Notes: a model not told the origin generated them from the letters alone. A DNA stretch of 64,000 nt from Stomorhina lunata (GCA_933228675.1 OW121744.1:17824492-17888491), one strand, 5' to 3'. Counted from the first letter of the stretch, positions 35,401 to 46,070 are shown. Made by a program: numbers and translations.

Positions 35401-38400
35401 TTTATATAAAAAAAATTTCTTTAGAAAATTTTTCATATGAGAAAATTTCTTTTCATATGAAAAAAATTTCTTTAGAAAATTTTTCATATGAAAAAAATTT
35501 CTTTAGAAAATTTTTCATATGAAAAAAATTTCTTTAGAAAATTTTTCATATGAAAAAAATTTCTTTAGAATATTTTTCATATGAAAAAAATTTCTTTAGA
35601 AAATTTTTCATATGAAAAAAATTTTTTTAGAAAATTTTTCATATGAAAAAATTTCTTTAGAAAATTTTTCATATGAAAAAATTTCTTTAGAATATTTTTC
35701 ATATGAAAAAATTTCTTTACAAAATTTTTCATGTGAAAAAATTTCTTTAGAAAATTTTTCATATGAAAAAATTTCTTTAGAAAATTTTTCATATAAAAAA
35801 ATTTCTTTAGAAAATTTTTCATATAAAAAAATTTCTTTAGAAAATTTTTCATATGAAAAAATTTCTTTAGAAAATTTTTCATATGAAAAAATTTCTTTAG
35901 AAAATTTTTCATATGAAAAAATTTCTTTAGAAAATTTTTCATATGAAAAAATTTCTTTAGAAAATTTTTCATATGAAAAAATTTCTTTAGAAAATTTTTC
36001 ATATGAAAAAATTTCTTTAGAAAATTTTTCATATGAAAAAATTTCTTTAGAAAATTTTTCATATGAAAAAATTTCTTTAGAAAATTTTTCATATGAAAAA
36101 ATTTCTTTAGAAAATTTTTCATATGAAAAAATTTCTTTAGAAAATTTTTCATATGAAAAAATTTCTTTAGAAAATTTTTCATATGAAAAAATTTCTTTAG
36201 AAAATTTTTCATATGAAAAAATTTCTTTAGAAAATTTTTCATATGAAAAAATTTCTTTAGAAAATTTTTCATATGAAAAAATTTCTTTAGAAAATTTTTC
36301 ATATGAAAAAATTTCTTTAGAAAATTTTTCATATGAAAAAATTTCTTTAGAAAATTTTTCATATGAAAAAATTTCTTTAGAAAATTTTTCATATGAAAAA
36401 ATTTCTTTAGAAAAAAGTGTGGGAAATAAAGAAATGATAAAACTGAAAAATGTTTGTGTGTTTCTGTTCGGATGATAATCTGCGCTTTATGTTGATATTT
36501 GTTGGACACAATAATAATAATTCGTATTTATTCAGTCCCTCAAATTATACATAATGTGAGGTTTTCGCTCTGTCTAGAATTAGGGATAATCCTCCTGATG
36601 AGATGGTCTAACCAACCATCGAAACGCGTCGAGGAAAGGTTTCCCCACCAACATTTTTTGGTTTTATCAAAAAACTATTTATTACAATAATAAATAATTG
36701 TAATAAATTGGGATTCTTAGTGCAATACACTACAGTAAAACTTTTTAATAAATTTCTTTAGAAAATTTTTCATATGAAATAAATTTCTTTAGAAAATTTT
36801 TCATATGAAATAAATTTCTTTAGAAAATTTTTCATATGAAATAAATTTCTTTAGAAAATTTTTCATATGAAATAAATTTCTTTAGAAAATTTTTCATATG
36901 AAATAAATTTCTTTAGAAAATTTTTTATATGAAAAAAATTTCTTTAGAAAATTTTTCATATGAAAAAAATTTCTTTAGAAAATTTTTCATATAAAAAAAA
37001 TTTCTTTAGAAAATTTTTCATATGAAAAAAATTTCTTTAGAAAATTTTTCATATGAAAAAAATTTCTGTAGAAAATTTTTCATATGAAAAAAATTTCTTT
37101 AGAAAATTTTTCATATGAAAAAAAAAATTTAAATTGTCATCAAAAATGTAACCTGTCCTGTGATTTTAAGCTATTAAAATTGATCGATTTTTGTAAATTT
37201 TTCAAAAACTTAAGTTGATTGCGTGATTTCGAAAATTATAAATCTAAAATATTACATTGTTAGTATCTAATAACGTAATTATAATAATAATTAGTATCTA
37301 ATAAATATATTTTAGTTCAAAACAATTTAAATTCATTGACAATTTGTTAAATGAAAAATCTAATTATTAATTCTAGTCACTTGCAAAATGGAATTTAGCT
37401 TGTCTAAACGCTTACATAATTACTATAGAATCGCGTGTATATAAATTTCGTTATAAAGAAAACGTAAAGTAATTCGAAAGAAATATCTGGTATTTTCAAA
37501 TTTCGAATTATTAAGATTTTATCGTAAATATTACATTATTTGTTTATTTGTCATAGTCGCATTATCAATTTGTTATTTAAACAGTATAAAAAAAAAATTG
37601 CAAAATATCACATTTCTGTCCACAAACAATGTATTGAGGGGGTCTAACAGACAATATTATTTGCTTTTATCAGTTAAAATATATTTACATACTACAATTA
37701 CATTTCAGACAAACAGATTTCATGTATCTAAAGTACATACTTGGCTGCAACTTGGAGTATTTTAAAAAAATAAACCTTATAAGGAATTTTTTTCATGTAA
37801 AACATTTTCTAAAGAAATTTTTTTTAGATGAAAAATTTTTCTATAGAAATTTTTCTCTTACGAAACATTTTTATATGAAAAATATTTTATAAAACAAAAC
37901 TTTTTTCTTATGAAAAATTTTATATAGAAATGTTTTTCATATGAAAAATTTTCTATAAAAATTTTTTTCATATGAAAAATTTTCTAAAGAATTTTTTTAT
38001 ATGAAAAATTTTCTAAAGAATTTTTTTTACGAAAAATTTTCTATAGAAATTTTTTTCATATATAAAATTTTTTAAAGAAATTTTTTCCATTTGAAATATT
38101 TTCTATAGAAATTTTTTTCATATGAAAAAATTTTTAAAGAATTTTTTTTATATGAAAAATTTTCGAAAGAATTTTTTTTATACGAAAAATTTTCTATAGA
38201 AATTTTGTTCATATGAAAAATTTTTTATTGAAATTTTTTCCATATGAAATATTTTCTTTAGAAATTTTTTTCATATGAAAAATTTTCTAAAGAAATTTTT
38301 TCATATGAAAAATTTTCTATAGAATTTTTTTTCAGATGAAAAATTTTCTAAAGAAATTTTTTTCATATGAAAAATTTTCTAAAGAATTTTATTATATGAA

Positions 38401-40383
38401 AAATTTTCTAAAGATTTTTTTTATATGAAAAATTTTTTATAGAATTTCTTTTCATATGAAAAATTTTCTATAGAAATTTTGTTCATATGAAAAATTTTCT
38501 AAAAAATTTTCCATAGAAATTTTTTTCAGATGAAAAATTTTTTATAGAAATTTTTTTCATATGGAATATTTTTAAAGAAATTTTCTATTGAAATTTTTTT
38601 CAGACGAACAATTTTCTTAATTAATGCTTATCAGACGAAAAATTTTTTTATAAAAGTTTTTATAGAAAACTTTTCATATGAAAAAAATTTCTTTAGAAAA
38701 TTTTTCATATCAAAAAAATTTCTTTAGAAAATTTTTAATATGAAAAAAATTTCTTTAGAAAATTTTTCATATGAAAAAGATTTCTTTAGAAAATTTTTCA
38801 TATGAAAAAAATTTCTTTAGAAAATTTTTCATATGAAAAAAATTTCTTTAGAAAATTTTTCATATGAAAAAAATTTCCTTAGAAAATTTTTCCTATGAAA
38901 TAAATTTCTTTAGAAAATTTTTCATATGAAATAAATTTCTTTAGAAAATTTTTCATATGAAAAAAATTTCTTTAGAAAATTTTTCATACGAAAAAAATTT
39001 CTTTAGAAAATTTTTCATATGAAAAAAAATTCTTTAGAAAATTTTTCATATGAAAAAAATTTCTTTAGAAAATTTTTCATATGAAAAAAATTTCTTTAGA
39101 AAAATTTTCATATGAAAAAAATTTCTTTAGAAAAATTTTCATATGAAATTAATTTCTTTAGAAAAATTTTCATATGAAATTAATTTCTTTAGAAAATTTT
39201 TCATATGAAATTAATTTCTTTAGAAAATTTTTCATATGAAATTAATTTCTTTAGAAAATTTTTCATATGAAATTAATTTCTTTAGAAAATTTTTCATATG
39301 AAAAAAATTTCTTTAGAAAATTTTTCATATGAAAAAAATTTCTTTAGAAAATTTTTCATATTAAAAAAATTTCTTTAGAAAATTTTCATATGAAAAAAAT
39401 TTCTTTAGAAAATTTTTCATATGAAAAAAATTTCTTTAAAAAACTTTTCATATGAAAAAATGTCTTTAAAATTTTTTTTTTATCGAAATAAATTTCTTAA
39501 GAAAATTTTTCATATGAAATAATTTTCTTTAGAAAATTTTTCATATGAAATAAATTTCTTTAGAAAATTTTTAAGATGCAAAAAATTTCTTTAGAGAATT
39601 TTTAAGATGCAAAAAATTTCTTTAGAAAATTTTTCATATGAAAAAAATTCCTTTAGGTTTCTGCAAAACAAATTCAAAATCTTGAAATTCAAAACTTGTT
39701 CAAAAATTGTATGGGCCCAACCTCTTAGTTTGTTACGCAATTACTTATATTTTAGTTTTTTGTCATTTCACTGTGCGACGTCACAAACAGCTCCAAATAT
39801 AATCGTATCTTCTAACACGTTTTGAAATGTGTTTTATAAACATTTCGATTTAAAACTAGATAGTAGTAGGAACCGTTTCGATATTGTCTACTTTGTAAAA
39901 ACTAAGAAAATCTTTGACAATTGATTTATTGCTTTGAGTTTTTTTTATCTTTTGGCTCTACACTTTATATTTGTTGACCTGGATATTTTAGAAAAAAATC
40001 CCATTTTGGAATCAAAGTCAAAACCTTGTACATGTATAATTTTAGTATATTTCGAAAAAATCCCCTTTACATGCGAGCAATTATGATTTCAAATTTCAAG
40101 TTTTTCTTAACTCTGATTTTATGTAATTCTCAGATCTAGACACAAATTCTTTGACATATATGTATATAGCGGTATATATGTATTTCAATTTATGTATATA
40201 CATTTTTCAAACACGCCCACTTTGTTCAAATGTTTTTCCAAAAATATTTCCTTGAAAACTGTTTCTTGGTTTGATTAGATATGACAAAAAAAAAACTTAC
40301 GAATCTCCTTGCCAATCGTAGAATTGCATGGGGCCCTTGGTGGTATCGGCCTTGAAGTTAGGTACGGTGGATCCCAAACGCAT
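26485..40383 (-). CDS. 1-Cys peroxiredoxin (Prx6 family), 4 coding exons, 220 aa
   Basis: Thiol peroxidase reducing H2O2 and organic hydroperoxides, of the Prx6 class (Drosophila Prx6005-like). Exons, minus strand: 40383-40301, 27414-27040, 26974-26899 and 26613-26485. All introns are GT..AG, phases agree, and the total is 663 nt including TAA. The N-terminus is MRLGSTVPNFKAD. The peroxidatic Cys is Cys43 in FTPVCTTE. FSHPADF, IIADPNRDLA, GRNVDEILRVIDS and the C-terminal LFPKGYDKVSMPSGVNY are family signatures. GDSW (Ser28) matches the lipase-type serine motif of mammalian PRDX6, but the position of its catalytic His is Tyr22. Intron 1 is ~12.9 kb and full of satellite, unusual for a small housekeeping gene. 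Confidence 0.95.
27500..29450. repeat. ~30-bp AT satellite 'tttttctatagaaaat/ttttatcaaaaa' in Prx6 intron 1
   Basis: About 2 kb of ~30-bp units with the dyad TTTCTATAGAAA next to 'ttttttatcaaaaa'. Several units are broken or shortened, so the period drifts. Apparent ORFs on both strands (for example 28534-28785 minus) are artefacts of the periodicity. Confidence 0.9.
29688..30560. repeat. Three tandem copies of a ~316-bp unit
   Basis: Copies begin at 29688, 30005 and 30321 with 'aactgatatctctaaagagt', 317 and 316 bp apart, and are almost identical until the third fades near 30560. Each holds the short palindrome CTTAAGTCTTAAG. No coding potential. Recent tandem duplication inside Prx6 intron 1. 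Confidence 0.93.
30780..32880. repeat. Degenerate repeats with 'gattatcgtaatatctctct'
   Basis: The motif 'gattatcgtaatatctctct' with 'aatac' recurs many times, often as pairs. Between about 32230 and 32800 it is part of a ~180-bp tandem unit present about three times ('aattcttcataataattcc' near 32266, 32449 and 32628). Older than the 316-bp repeat, judging by divergence. Confidence 0.8.
32966..33750. mobile_element. Interspersed MITE/Helentron-like repeat, long copy
   Basis: Left end 'tacccttcaccaccatagg'; right end has the hairpin 'agtcgggcttgaccgact' followed by 'atagcttttcttacttgttt'. The near-right 'tagtagtgaagggta' is inverted to the left end. The second copy at 45413-46070 shares internal blocks ('accaat..gacttagaatcact', 'acatttgacc', 'cttcccggaat'). 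No ORF. The subterminal hairpin near a fixed 3' end suggests a Helitron/Helentron derivative, but this is inference. Confidence 0.65.
33985..34520. repeat. Two inverted repeats, possible decayed MITE
   Basis: GCACAGTGGGATG (about 34022) is inverted at 34160-34173. A ~40-bp inverted pair ('atcgctggcttatcatgcaa' near 34187 and its complement near 34480-34505, extending through 'aggca.taagtc') has a ~250-bp spacer. Non-coding; transposon origin is plausible but ends and target duplications are not clear. Confidence 0.4.
34800..36410. repeat. 30-bp CATATG satellite, block 1 (exact in 35700-36410)
   Basis: Units of 30-32 bp with two dyads, CATATG and an imperfect TTTCTTTAGAAA. From about 35700 to 36410 the period is exactly 30 and units are almost identical; toward 34800 they diverge and gain or lose A residues. 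Because 30 is a multiple of three, both strands stay open for ~300 codons (35612-36475 plus, 36509-35577 minus); these are not genes. Confidence 0.95.
36579..36750 (+). mobile_element. Hammerhead-bearing Penelope-like terminal repeat fragment, copy 2
   Basis: Plus-strand counterpart of 11970-12127. Ribozyme first, then 'ggtttccccaccaac', 'actatttattacaataata' and 'actacagtaaaacttttt'. It interrupts the CATATG satellite in Prx6 intron 1, together with ~165 bp of unrelated upstream DNA (36412-36578). In this intron it is antisense to the peroxiredoxin transcript. Confidence 0.65.
36583..36645 (+). ncRNA. Hammerhead ribozyme motif (copy 2, consensus core)
   Basis: Stem I 5' strand GGGA (36583-36586) and CCTC (36591-36594); core CTGATGA (36595-36601); stem II GATGGT (36602-36607), 7-base loop, ACCATC (36615-36620); GAAA (36621-36624); stem III ACGCGT, sharing the last A of GAAA; cleavage after GTC at 36630; stem I 3' strand GAGG (36631-36634) and TCCC (36642-36645). 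Every invariant core base is present. Stem III is palindromic and minimal, so two copies in a dimer or tandem transcript would pair through it. Confidence 0.8.
36755..37130. repeat. CATATG satellite, block 2
   Basis: The same unit as 34800-36410, same orientation, many copies of the variant 'catatgaaataaatttcttt'. It continues the array after the ribozyme-bearing insertion. Confidence 0.9.
37135..37780. other. Unique intron sequence, nothing recognised
   Basis: AT-rich spacer between satellite blocks in Prx6 intron 1. Confidence 0.4.
37785..38640. repeat. CATATG satellite, inverted degenerate block 3
   Basis: Units are in the opposite orientation ('tttctaaagaaattttt', 'tttctatagaaattttt' with 'catatgaaaaa'), strongly diverged in length and sequence. 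Confidence 0.88.
38645..39655. repeat. CATATG satellite, forward block 4
   Basis: Orientation flips back near 38650 to the 'tttctttagaaaattttt' form. Variant units 'catatgaaattaatttcttt' are clustered at about 39145-39290, a sign of local amplification. Confidence 0.9.
39660..40300. other. Unique 5' part of Prx6 intron 1
   Basis: No repeats or ORFs that can be supported; next to the donor of exon 1. Confidence 0.4.
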
Positions 40384-40469
40384 TTTGAGTTTTTTTTTAG
40401 TTATTTAAAAAATTCACTTGACTTAATTTGTCTCACTTGTGGTGTCTGATCAACAGTCACTTACTTAAT

Positions 40470-40503
40470 GTCTGAGTTTTCAATAGAACTTTTCTAATTT
40501 ATA
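40470..40503 (-). promoter_or_regulatory. TATA + Inr core promoter of the Prx6 gene
   Basis: On the minus strand TATAAA lies at 40503-40498, and TCAGA places A+1 at 40473, so the TATA box starts 30 bases upstream of the inferred start site. The start codon (40383) follows 90 bases later. Spacing and orientation match the standard insect core promoter. Confidence 0.6.
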
Positions 40504-40679
40504 AAGCCGGTTGTCACTGCTCGATTCCTCGTATTGTTATTGTTTGTCGCTGATTACGCCTCTATCTCATTTGGCTTTAGTATCGTCTAGTCAACTTAAA
40601 GCAGAAAATAAATTAAAAAAAATGAGAATGGATGGGGATTAACGGCTTAATGATAGCCTACAGTAAAATATTTAAAGTT

Positions 40680-42985
40680 ATATGAACATTTTTCATATGA
40701 AAAAAATTTCTTTAGAAAATTTTTCATATGAAAAAATTTCTTTAGAAAATTTTTCATATGAAAAAAATTTCTTTAGAAAATATTTCATATGAAAAAAATT
40801 TCTTTAGGAAATTTTTCATATGAAAAAAATTTCTTTCATATGAAAAATTTTCTAAAGAAATTTTTTCATATTAAAAATTTTCTAAAGAAATTTTTTTATA
40901 TGAAAAATTTTCTAAAGAAATTTTTTCATATGAAAAATTTTCTAAAGAAATTTTTTCATATGAAAAATTTTCTAAAGAAATTTTTTCATATGAAAAATTT
41001 TCTAAAGAAATTTTTTCATATGAAAAATTTTCTAAAGAAATTTTTTCATATGAAAAATTTTCTAAAGAAATTTTTTCATATGAAAAATTTTCTAAAGAAA
41101 TTTTTTCATATGAAAAATTTTCTAAAGAAATTTTTTCATATGAAAAATTTTCTAAAGAAATTTTTTCATATGAAAAATTTTCTAAAGAAATTTTTTCATA
41201 TGAAAAATTTTCTAAAGAAATTTTTTCATATGAAAAATTTTCTAAAGAAATTTTTTCATATGAAAAATTTTCTAAAGAAATTTTTTCATATGAAAAATTT
41301 TCTAAAGAAATTTTTTCATATGAAAAATTTTCTAAAGAAATTTTTTCATATGAAAAATTTTCTAAAGAAATTTTTTCATATGAAAAATTTTCTAAAGAAA
41401 TTTTTTCATATGAAAAATTTTCTAAAGAAATTTTTTCATATGAAAAATTTTCTAAAGAAATTTTTTCATATGAAAAATTTTCTAAAGAAATTTTTTCATA
41501 TGAAAAATTTTCTAAAGAAATTTTTTCATATGAAAAATTTTCTAAAGAAATTTTTTCATATGAAAAATTTTCTAAAGAAATTTTTTCATATGAAAAATTT
41601 TCTAAAGAAATTTTTTCATATGAAAAATTTTCTAAAGAAATTTTTTCATATGAAAAATTTTCTAAAGAAATTTTTTCATATGAAAAATTTTCTAAAGAAA
41701 TTTTTTCATATTAAAAATTTTCTAAAGAAATTTTTTTATATGAAAAATTTTCTAAAGAAATTTTTTCATATGAAAAATTTTCTAAAGAAATTTTTTCATA
41801 TGAAAAATTTTCTAAAGAAATTTTTTTCATATGAAAAGTTTTCTAAAGAAACTTTTTTCATATAAAAAATTTTCTAAAGAAATTTTTTCATATGAAAAAT
41901 TTTCTAAAGAAATTTTTTTCATATGAAAAATTTTCTAAAGAAATTTTTTTCATATGAAAAATTTTCTAAAGAAATTTTTTTCATATGAAAAATTTTCTAA
42001 AGAACTTTTTTTCGTATGAAAAATTTTCTAAAGAAATTTTTTTCATATGAAAATTTTCTAAAGAAATTTTTTTCATATGAAAATTTTCTAAAGAAATTTT
42101 TTTCATATAAAAAATTTTCTAAAGAAATTTTTTCATATAAAAAATTTTCTAAAGAAATTTTTTCATATGAAAAATTTTCTAAAGAAATTTTTTCATATGA
42201 AAAATTTTCTAAAGAATTTTTTTTCATATGAAAAATTTTCTAAAGAATTTTTTTTCATATGAAAAATTTTCTAAAGAATTTTTTTTCATATGAAAAATTT
42301 TCTAAAGAATTTTTTTTCATATGAAAAATTTTCTAATGAATTTTTTTTATACGAAAAATTTTCTAAAGAAATTTTTTTCATATGAAAAATTTTCTAAAGA
42401 AATTTTTTTTCATATGAAAAATTTTCTAAAGAAATTTTTTTCATATAAAAAATTTTCTAAAGAAATTTTTTCATATGAAAAATTTTCTAAAGAAATATTT
42501 TTCATATGAAAAATTTTCTAAAGAAATTTTTTTCATATGAAAAATTTTCTAAAGAAATTTTTTTCATATGAAAAATTTTCTAAAGAAATTTTTTTCATAT
42601 GAAAAATTTTCTAAAGAAATTTTTTTCATATGAAAAATTTTCTAAAGAAATTTTTTTCATATGAAAAATTTTCTAAAGAAATTTTTTTCATATGAAAAAT
42701 TTTCTAAAGAAATTTTTTCATATGAAAAATTTTCTAAAGAAATATTTTTCATATGAAAAATTTTCTAAAGAAATTTTTTTCATATGAAAAATTTTCTAAA
42801 GAAATTTTTTTCATATGAAAAATTTTCTAAAGAAATTTTTTTCATATGAAAAATTTTCTAAAGAAATTTTTTTCATATGAAAAATTTTCTAAAGAAATTT
42901 TTTTCATATGAAAAATTTTCTAAAGAAATTTTTTTCATATGAAAAATTTTCTAAAGAAATTTTTTCATATGAAAAATTTTCGTTA
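40680..42985. repeat. CATATG satellite, head-to-head block 5
   Basis: 40680-40825 is in forward orientation. At about 40828 ('aaatttctttcatatgaaaa') the array inverts and runs to 42985. Units at 40861-41820 are exactly 30 bp and nearly identical; beyond, they become 31-32 bp. The 358-codon frame at 40789-41865 is an artefact. This block lies just upstream of the peroxiredoxin promoter. Confidence 0.95.
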
Positions 42986-42989
42986 CAGA

Positions 42990-43840
42990 CTTAAACATAA
43001 ACCTATAATACCATCTTGCATTACTTAGGTGTAGGGTATCAAAAAAATGAAAAAGCACCACTAAAATAAAAATATTAAGAAAAAAACTTTAAAGAGGAGA
43101 AAAACAAACAAAACAAAAAACATTGACAGATGAACCTTTTAAAGTTTAAATGGTTTTAGTGCAAAAACTTAAGAAAAAAATCCGTGTGATTTGTTATGAT
43201 GTAGAAAGAATTTTTGGTGAAAGTTAAAATTTAAAAATTAAAAACAAAAAATTGTTTAGGCTTAATTTTTTATAAATTTTTGGATGAAAAATCGATTGCA
43301 TAGAAAAAAAAAATTTTTGTTGAATTCTAATATTTTCTAGAAAAATTAAAAGTTAAGTGGAAAAATTTGAGTCTTTGCTAAAAAGTACCAAAAATTGAAG
43401 CAAAAAATGTACTATTTTGCACTCGTGTTTTGCACTCGTATCATGTTTATGAATTCGTTATTCAAAAACATAATCTAAAATTAATATTTTCCTAATGACT
43501 TCAATGAAATTAACACAAGTCTTCAGATAAGTTTAATCGATATTTAAACACGTATTCAGATAATAATCGTTTTCAACCTCAATTCCTTTTTAAAAAAATA
43601 ATTAAAAATAATATTTATTTTGTTGTTACTAGCACAAACATTTTAAATTTATTGTTTAAATTAAATTAAATAAGTGACGAATTAACATTAAAGCTTTTTT
43701 TCAAAGCTTACAATCCACAAATTCAAATTAACGATTTGTTTTTGGGAGAAACCCTATTTTGTGCTAACATATCGTTATCGGAAATTTAAAATATTGAAAT
43801 TTTAATGAGCAAATCTCGTAAATACGATTTTGTCATTAAA
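42990..43840. other. Intergenic, nothing recognised
   Basis: AT-rich unique spacer between two satellites. Confidence 0.4.
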
Positions 43841-43844
43841 AAAA

Positions 43845-45412
43845 GGACTTTTTATAGAAAATTTTTCAAAAATTTACTTTTTATAGGAAATTTTTCAAAA
43901 ATTTACTTTTTATAGGAAATTTTTCAAAAATTTACTTTTTATAGGAAATTTTTCAAAAATTTACTTTTTATAGGAAATTTTTTAAAAATTTAGTTTTTAT
44001 AGGAAATTTTTCAAAAATTTAGTTTTTATAGGAAATTTTTCAAAAATTTAGTTTTTATAGGAAATTTTTCAAAAATTTACTTTTTATAGGAAATTTTTCA
44101 AAAATTTACTTTTTATAGGGAATTTTTCAAAAATTTACTTCAAAAATTTACTTTTTATAGGAAATTTTTCAAAAATTTACTTTTTATAGGAAATTTTTCA
44201 AAAATTTACTTTCTATAGGAAATTTTTCAAAAATTTACTTTTTATAGGAAATTTTTCAAAAATTTACTTTTTATAGGAAATTTTTCAAAAATTTACTTTT
44301 TATAGGAAATTTTTCAAAAATTTACTTTTTATAGGAAATTTTTCAAAAATTTACTTTTTATAGGAAATTTTTCAAAAATTTACTTTTTATAGGAAATTTT
44401 TAAAAAAATTTACTTTTTATAGGAAATTTTTCAAAAATTTACTTTTTATAGGAAATTTTTCAAAAATTTACTTTTTATAGGAAATTTTTCAAAAATTTAC
44501 TTTTTATAGGAAATTTTTCAAAAATTTACTTTTTATAGGAAATTTTTCAAAAATTTACTTTTTATAGGAAATTTTTCAAAAATTTACTTTTTATAGGGAA
44601 TTTTTCAAAAATTTACTTTTTATACGAAATTTTTGAAAAATTTACTTTTTATACGAAATTTTTCAAAAATTTACTTTTTATACGAAATTTTTCAAAAATT
44701 TACTTCTTATACGAAATTTTTCAAAAATTTACTTTTTATAGGAAATTTTTCAAAAATTTACTTTTTATAGGAAATTTTTCAAAAATTTACTTTTTATAGG
44801 AAATTTTTCAAAAATTTACTTTTTATAGGAAATTTTTCAAAAATTTACTTTTTATAGGAAATTTTTCAAAAATTTACTTTTTATAGGAAATTTTTCAAAA
44901 ATTTACTTTTTATAGGAAATTTTTCAAAAATTTACGTTTTATAGGCAGTTTTTCAAAAATTTACTTTTTATAGGAAATTTTTCAAAAATTTACTTTTTAT
45001 ACGAAATTTTTCAAAAATTTACTTTTATAGGAAATTTTTCAAAAATTTACTTTTTATAGGAAAATTTTCAAAAATTTACTTTTTATAGGAAATTTTTCAA
45101 AAATTTACTTTTTATAGGAAATTTTTCAAAAATTTACTTTTTATAGGAAATTTTTCAAAAATTTACTTTTTATAGGAAATTTTTCAAAAATTTACTTTTT
45201 ATAGGAAATTTTTCAAAAATTTACTTTTTATAGGAAATTTTTCAAAAATTTACTTTTTATAGGAAATTTTTCAAAAATTTACTTTTTATAGGAAATTTTT
45301 CAAAAATTTACTTTTTATAGGAAATTTTTCAAAAATTTACTTTTTATAGGAAATTTTTCAAAAATTTACTTTTTATAGGAAATTTTTCAAAAATTTACTT
45401 TTTATAGGAAAT
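43845..45412. repeat. 29-bp satellite (~53 copies)
   Basis: Unit 'aaatttttcaaaaatttact' + 'ttttatagg', exactly 29 bp, highly homogeneous, with small variant clusters ('tatacgaaat' at 44620-44710). It lacks the CATATG dyad. It ends in the interspersed repeat at 45413. Confidence 0.95.
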
Positions 45413-46070
45413 ATCTGTCATAGACCCACCTTTTAGTATACCAATAGGCTTAGAATCACTTTCTGAGTCGATTTAGCGATGTCAGTCCGTCTGGCTGGAC
45501 GGCTGGACCCCCATGTAAACCTTGTAATAAATCTACAGGTCGCAATTCTACAGACAATTTGAGGAAATTTAAAACGGATCATATTTTTGATAGTGGGACA
45601 ATGGTTATTGAGGTTGGTCAAAATAAGTCCATTATTTATGGTACCTATCATAGGTCCTACTTCCCGGAATTGATATTTTGGCTACAAATATAAATATTTT
45701 TTAATGAAATTTGAATCAGATACTGATTATGTGAACCAGAATCACTGCACCAAATTTCGTTGAAATCGGTGCACATTTGACCATAGCTTCCATACAAACT
45801 CTTCTGTCAAAAAGCACTAAGTGAGACAAAAATCACTAAAACTATTGTAAACCAATCAATTTACTAAATTTCGAGATAATCGGTCCACATTTGACCCTTG
45901 CTCTCATAAGTCACAGAATCAGCTTAAACATGTCTTGGGAAAATGTAAGTATGATAACAAAATTAAGCAAATATCTGTCTTAGTATACGAAAAAGAACAC
46001 CTTTGACCTTAGTGGTGAAGGATATAATATGGTCGGGCTTGACCGACTATAGCACTTTCTTACTTGTTTT
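45413..46070. mobile_element. Interspersed MITE/Helentron-like repeat, second copy
   Basis: Internal and right-end match to 32966-33750, including 'agtcgggcttg' hairpin sequence ('tcgggcttgaccgactatag', 'cttacttgttt') at 46032-46070. The left ~100 bases are missing; the sequence starts at 'agacccaccttttagtatac', directly at the end of the 29-bp satellite. Confidence 0.65.

Noticed and set aside
35577..36509. Long ORFs on both strands (310 and 287 codons) with a 10-residue period
   Set aside because: They are the translation of a 30-bp satellite with no stop in those frames; both strands being open at once is an artefact of the period.
40789..41865. 358-codon ORF of NFLKKFFHMK repeats
   Set aside because: Same satellite, inverted block; no start context, no domain, copy number set by array length.
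43845..45412. CRISPR-like 29-bp repeats
   Set aside because: Contiguous tandem satellite without spacers.
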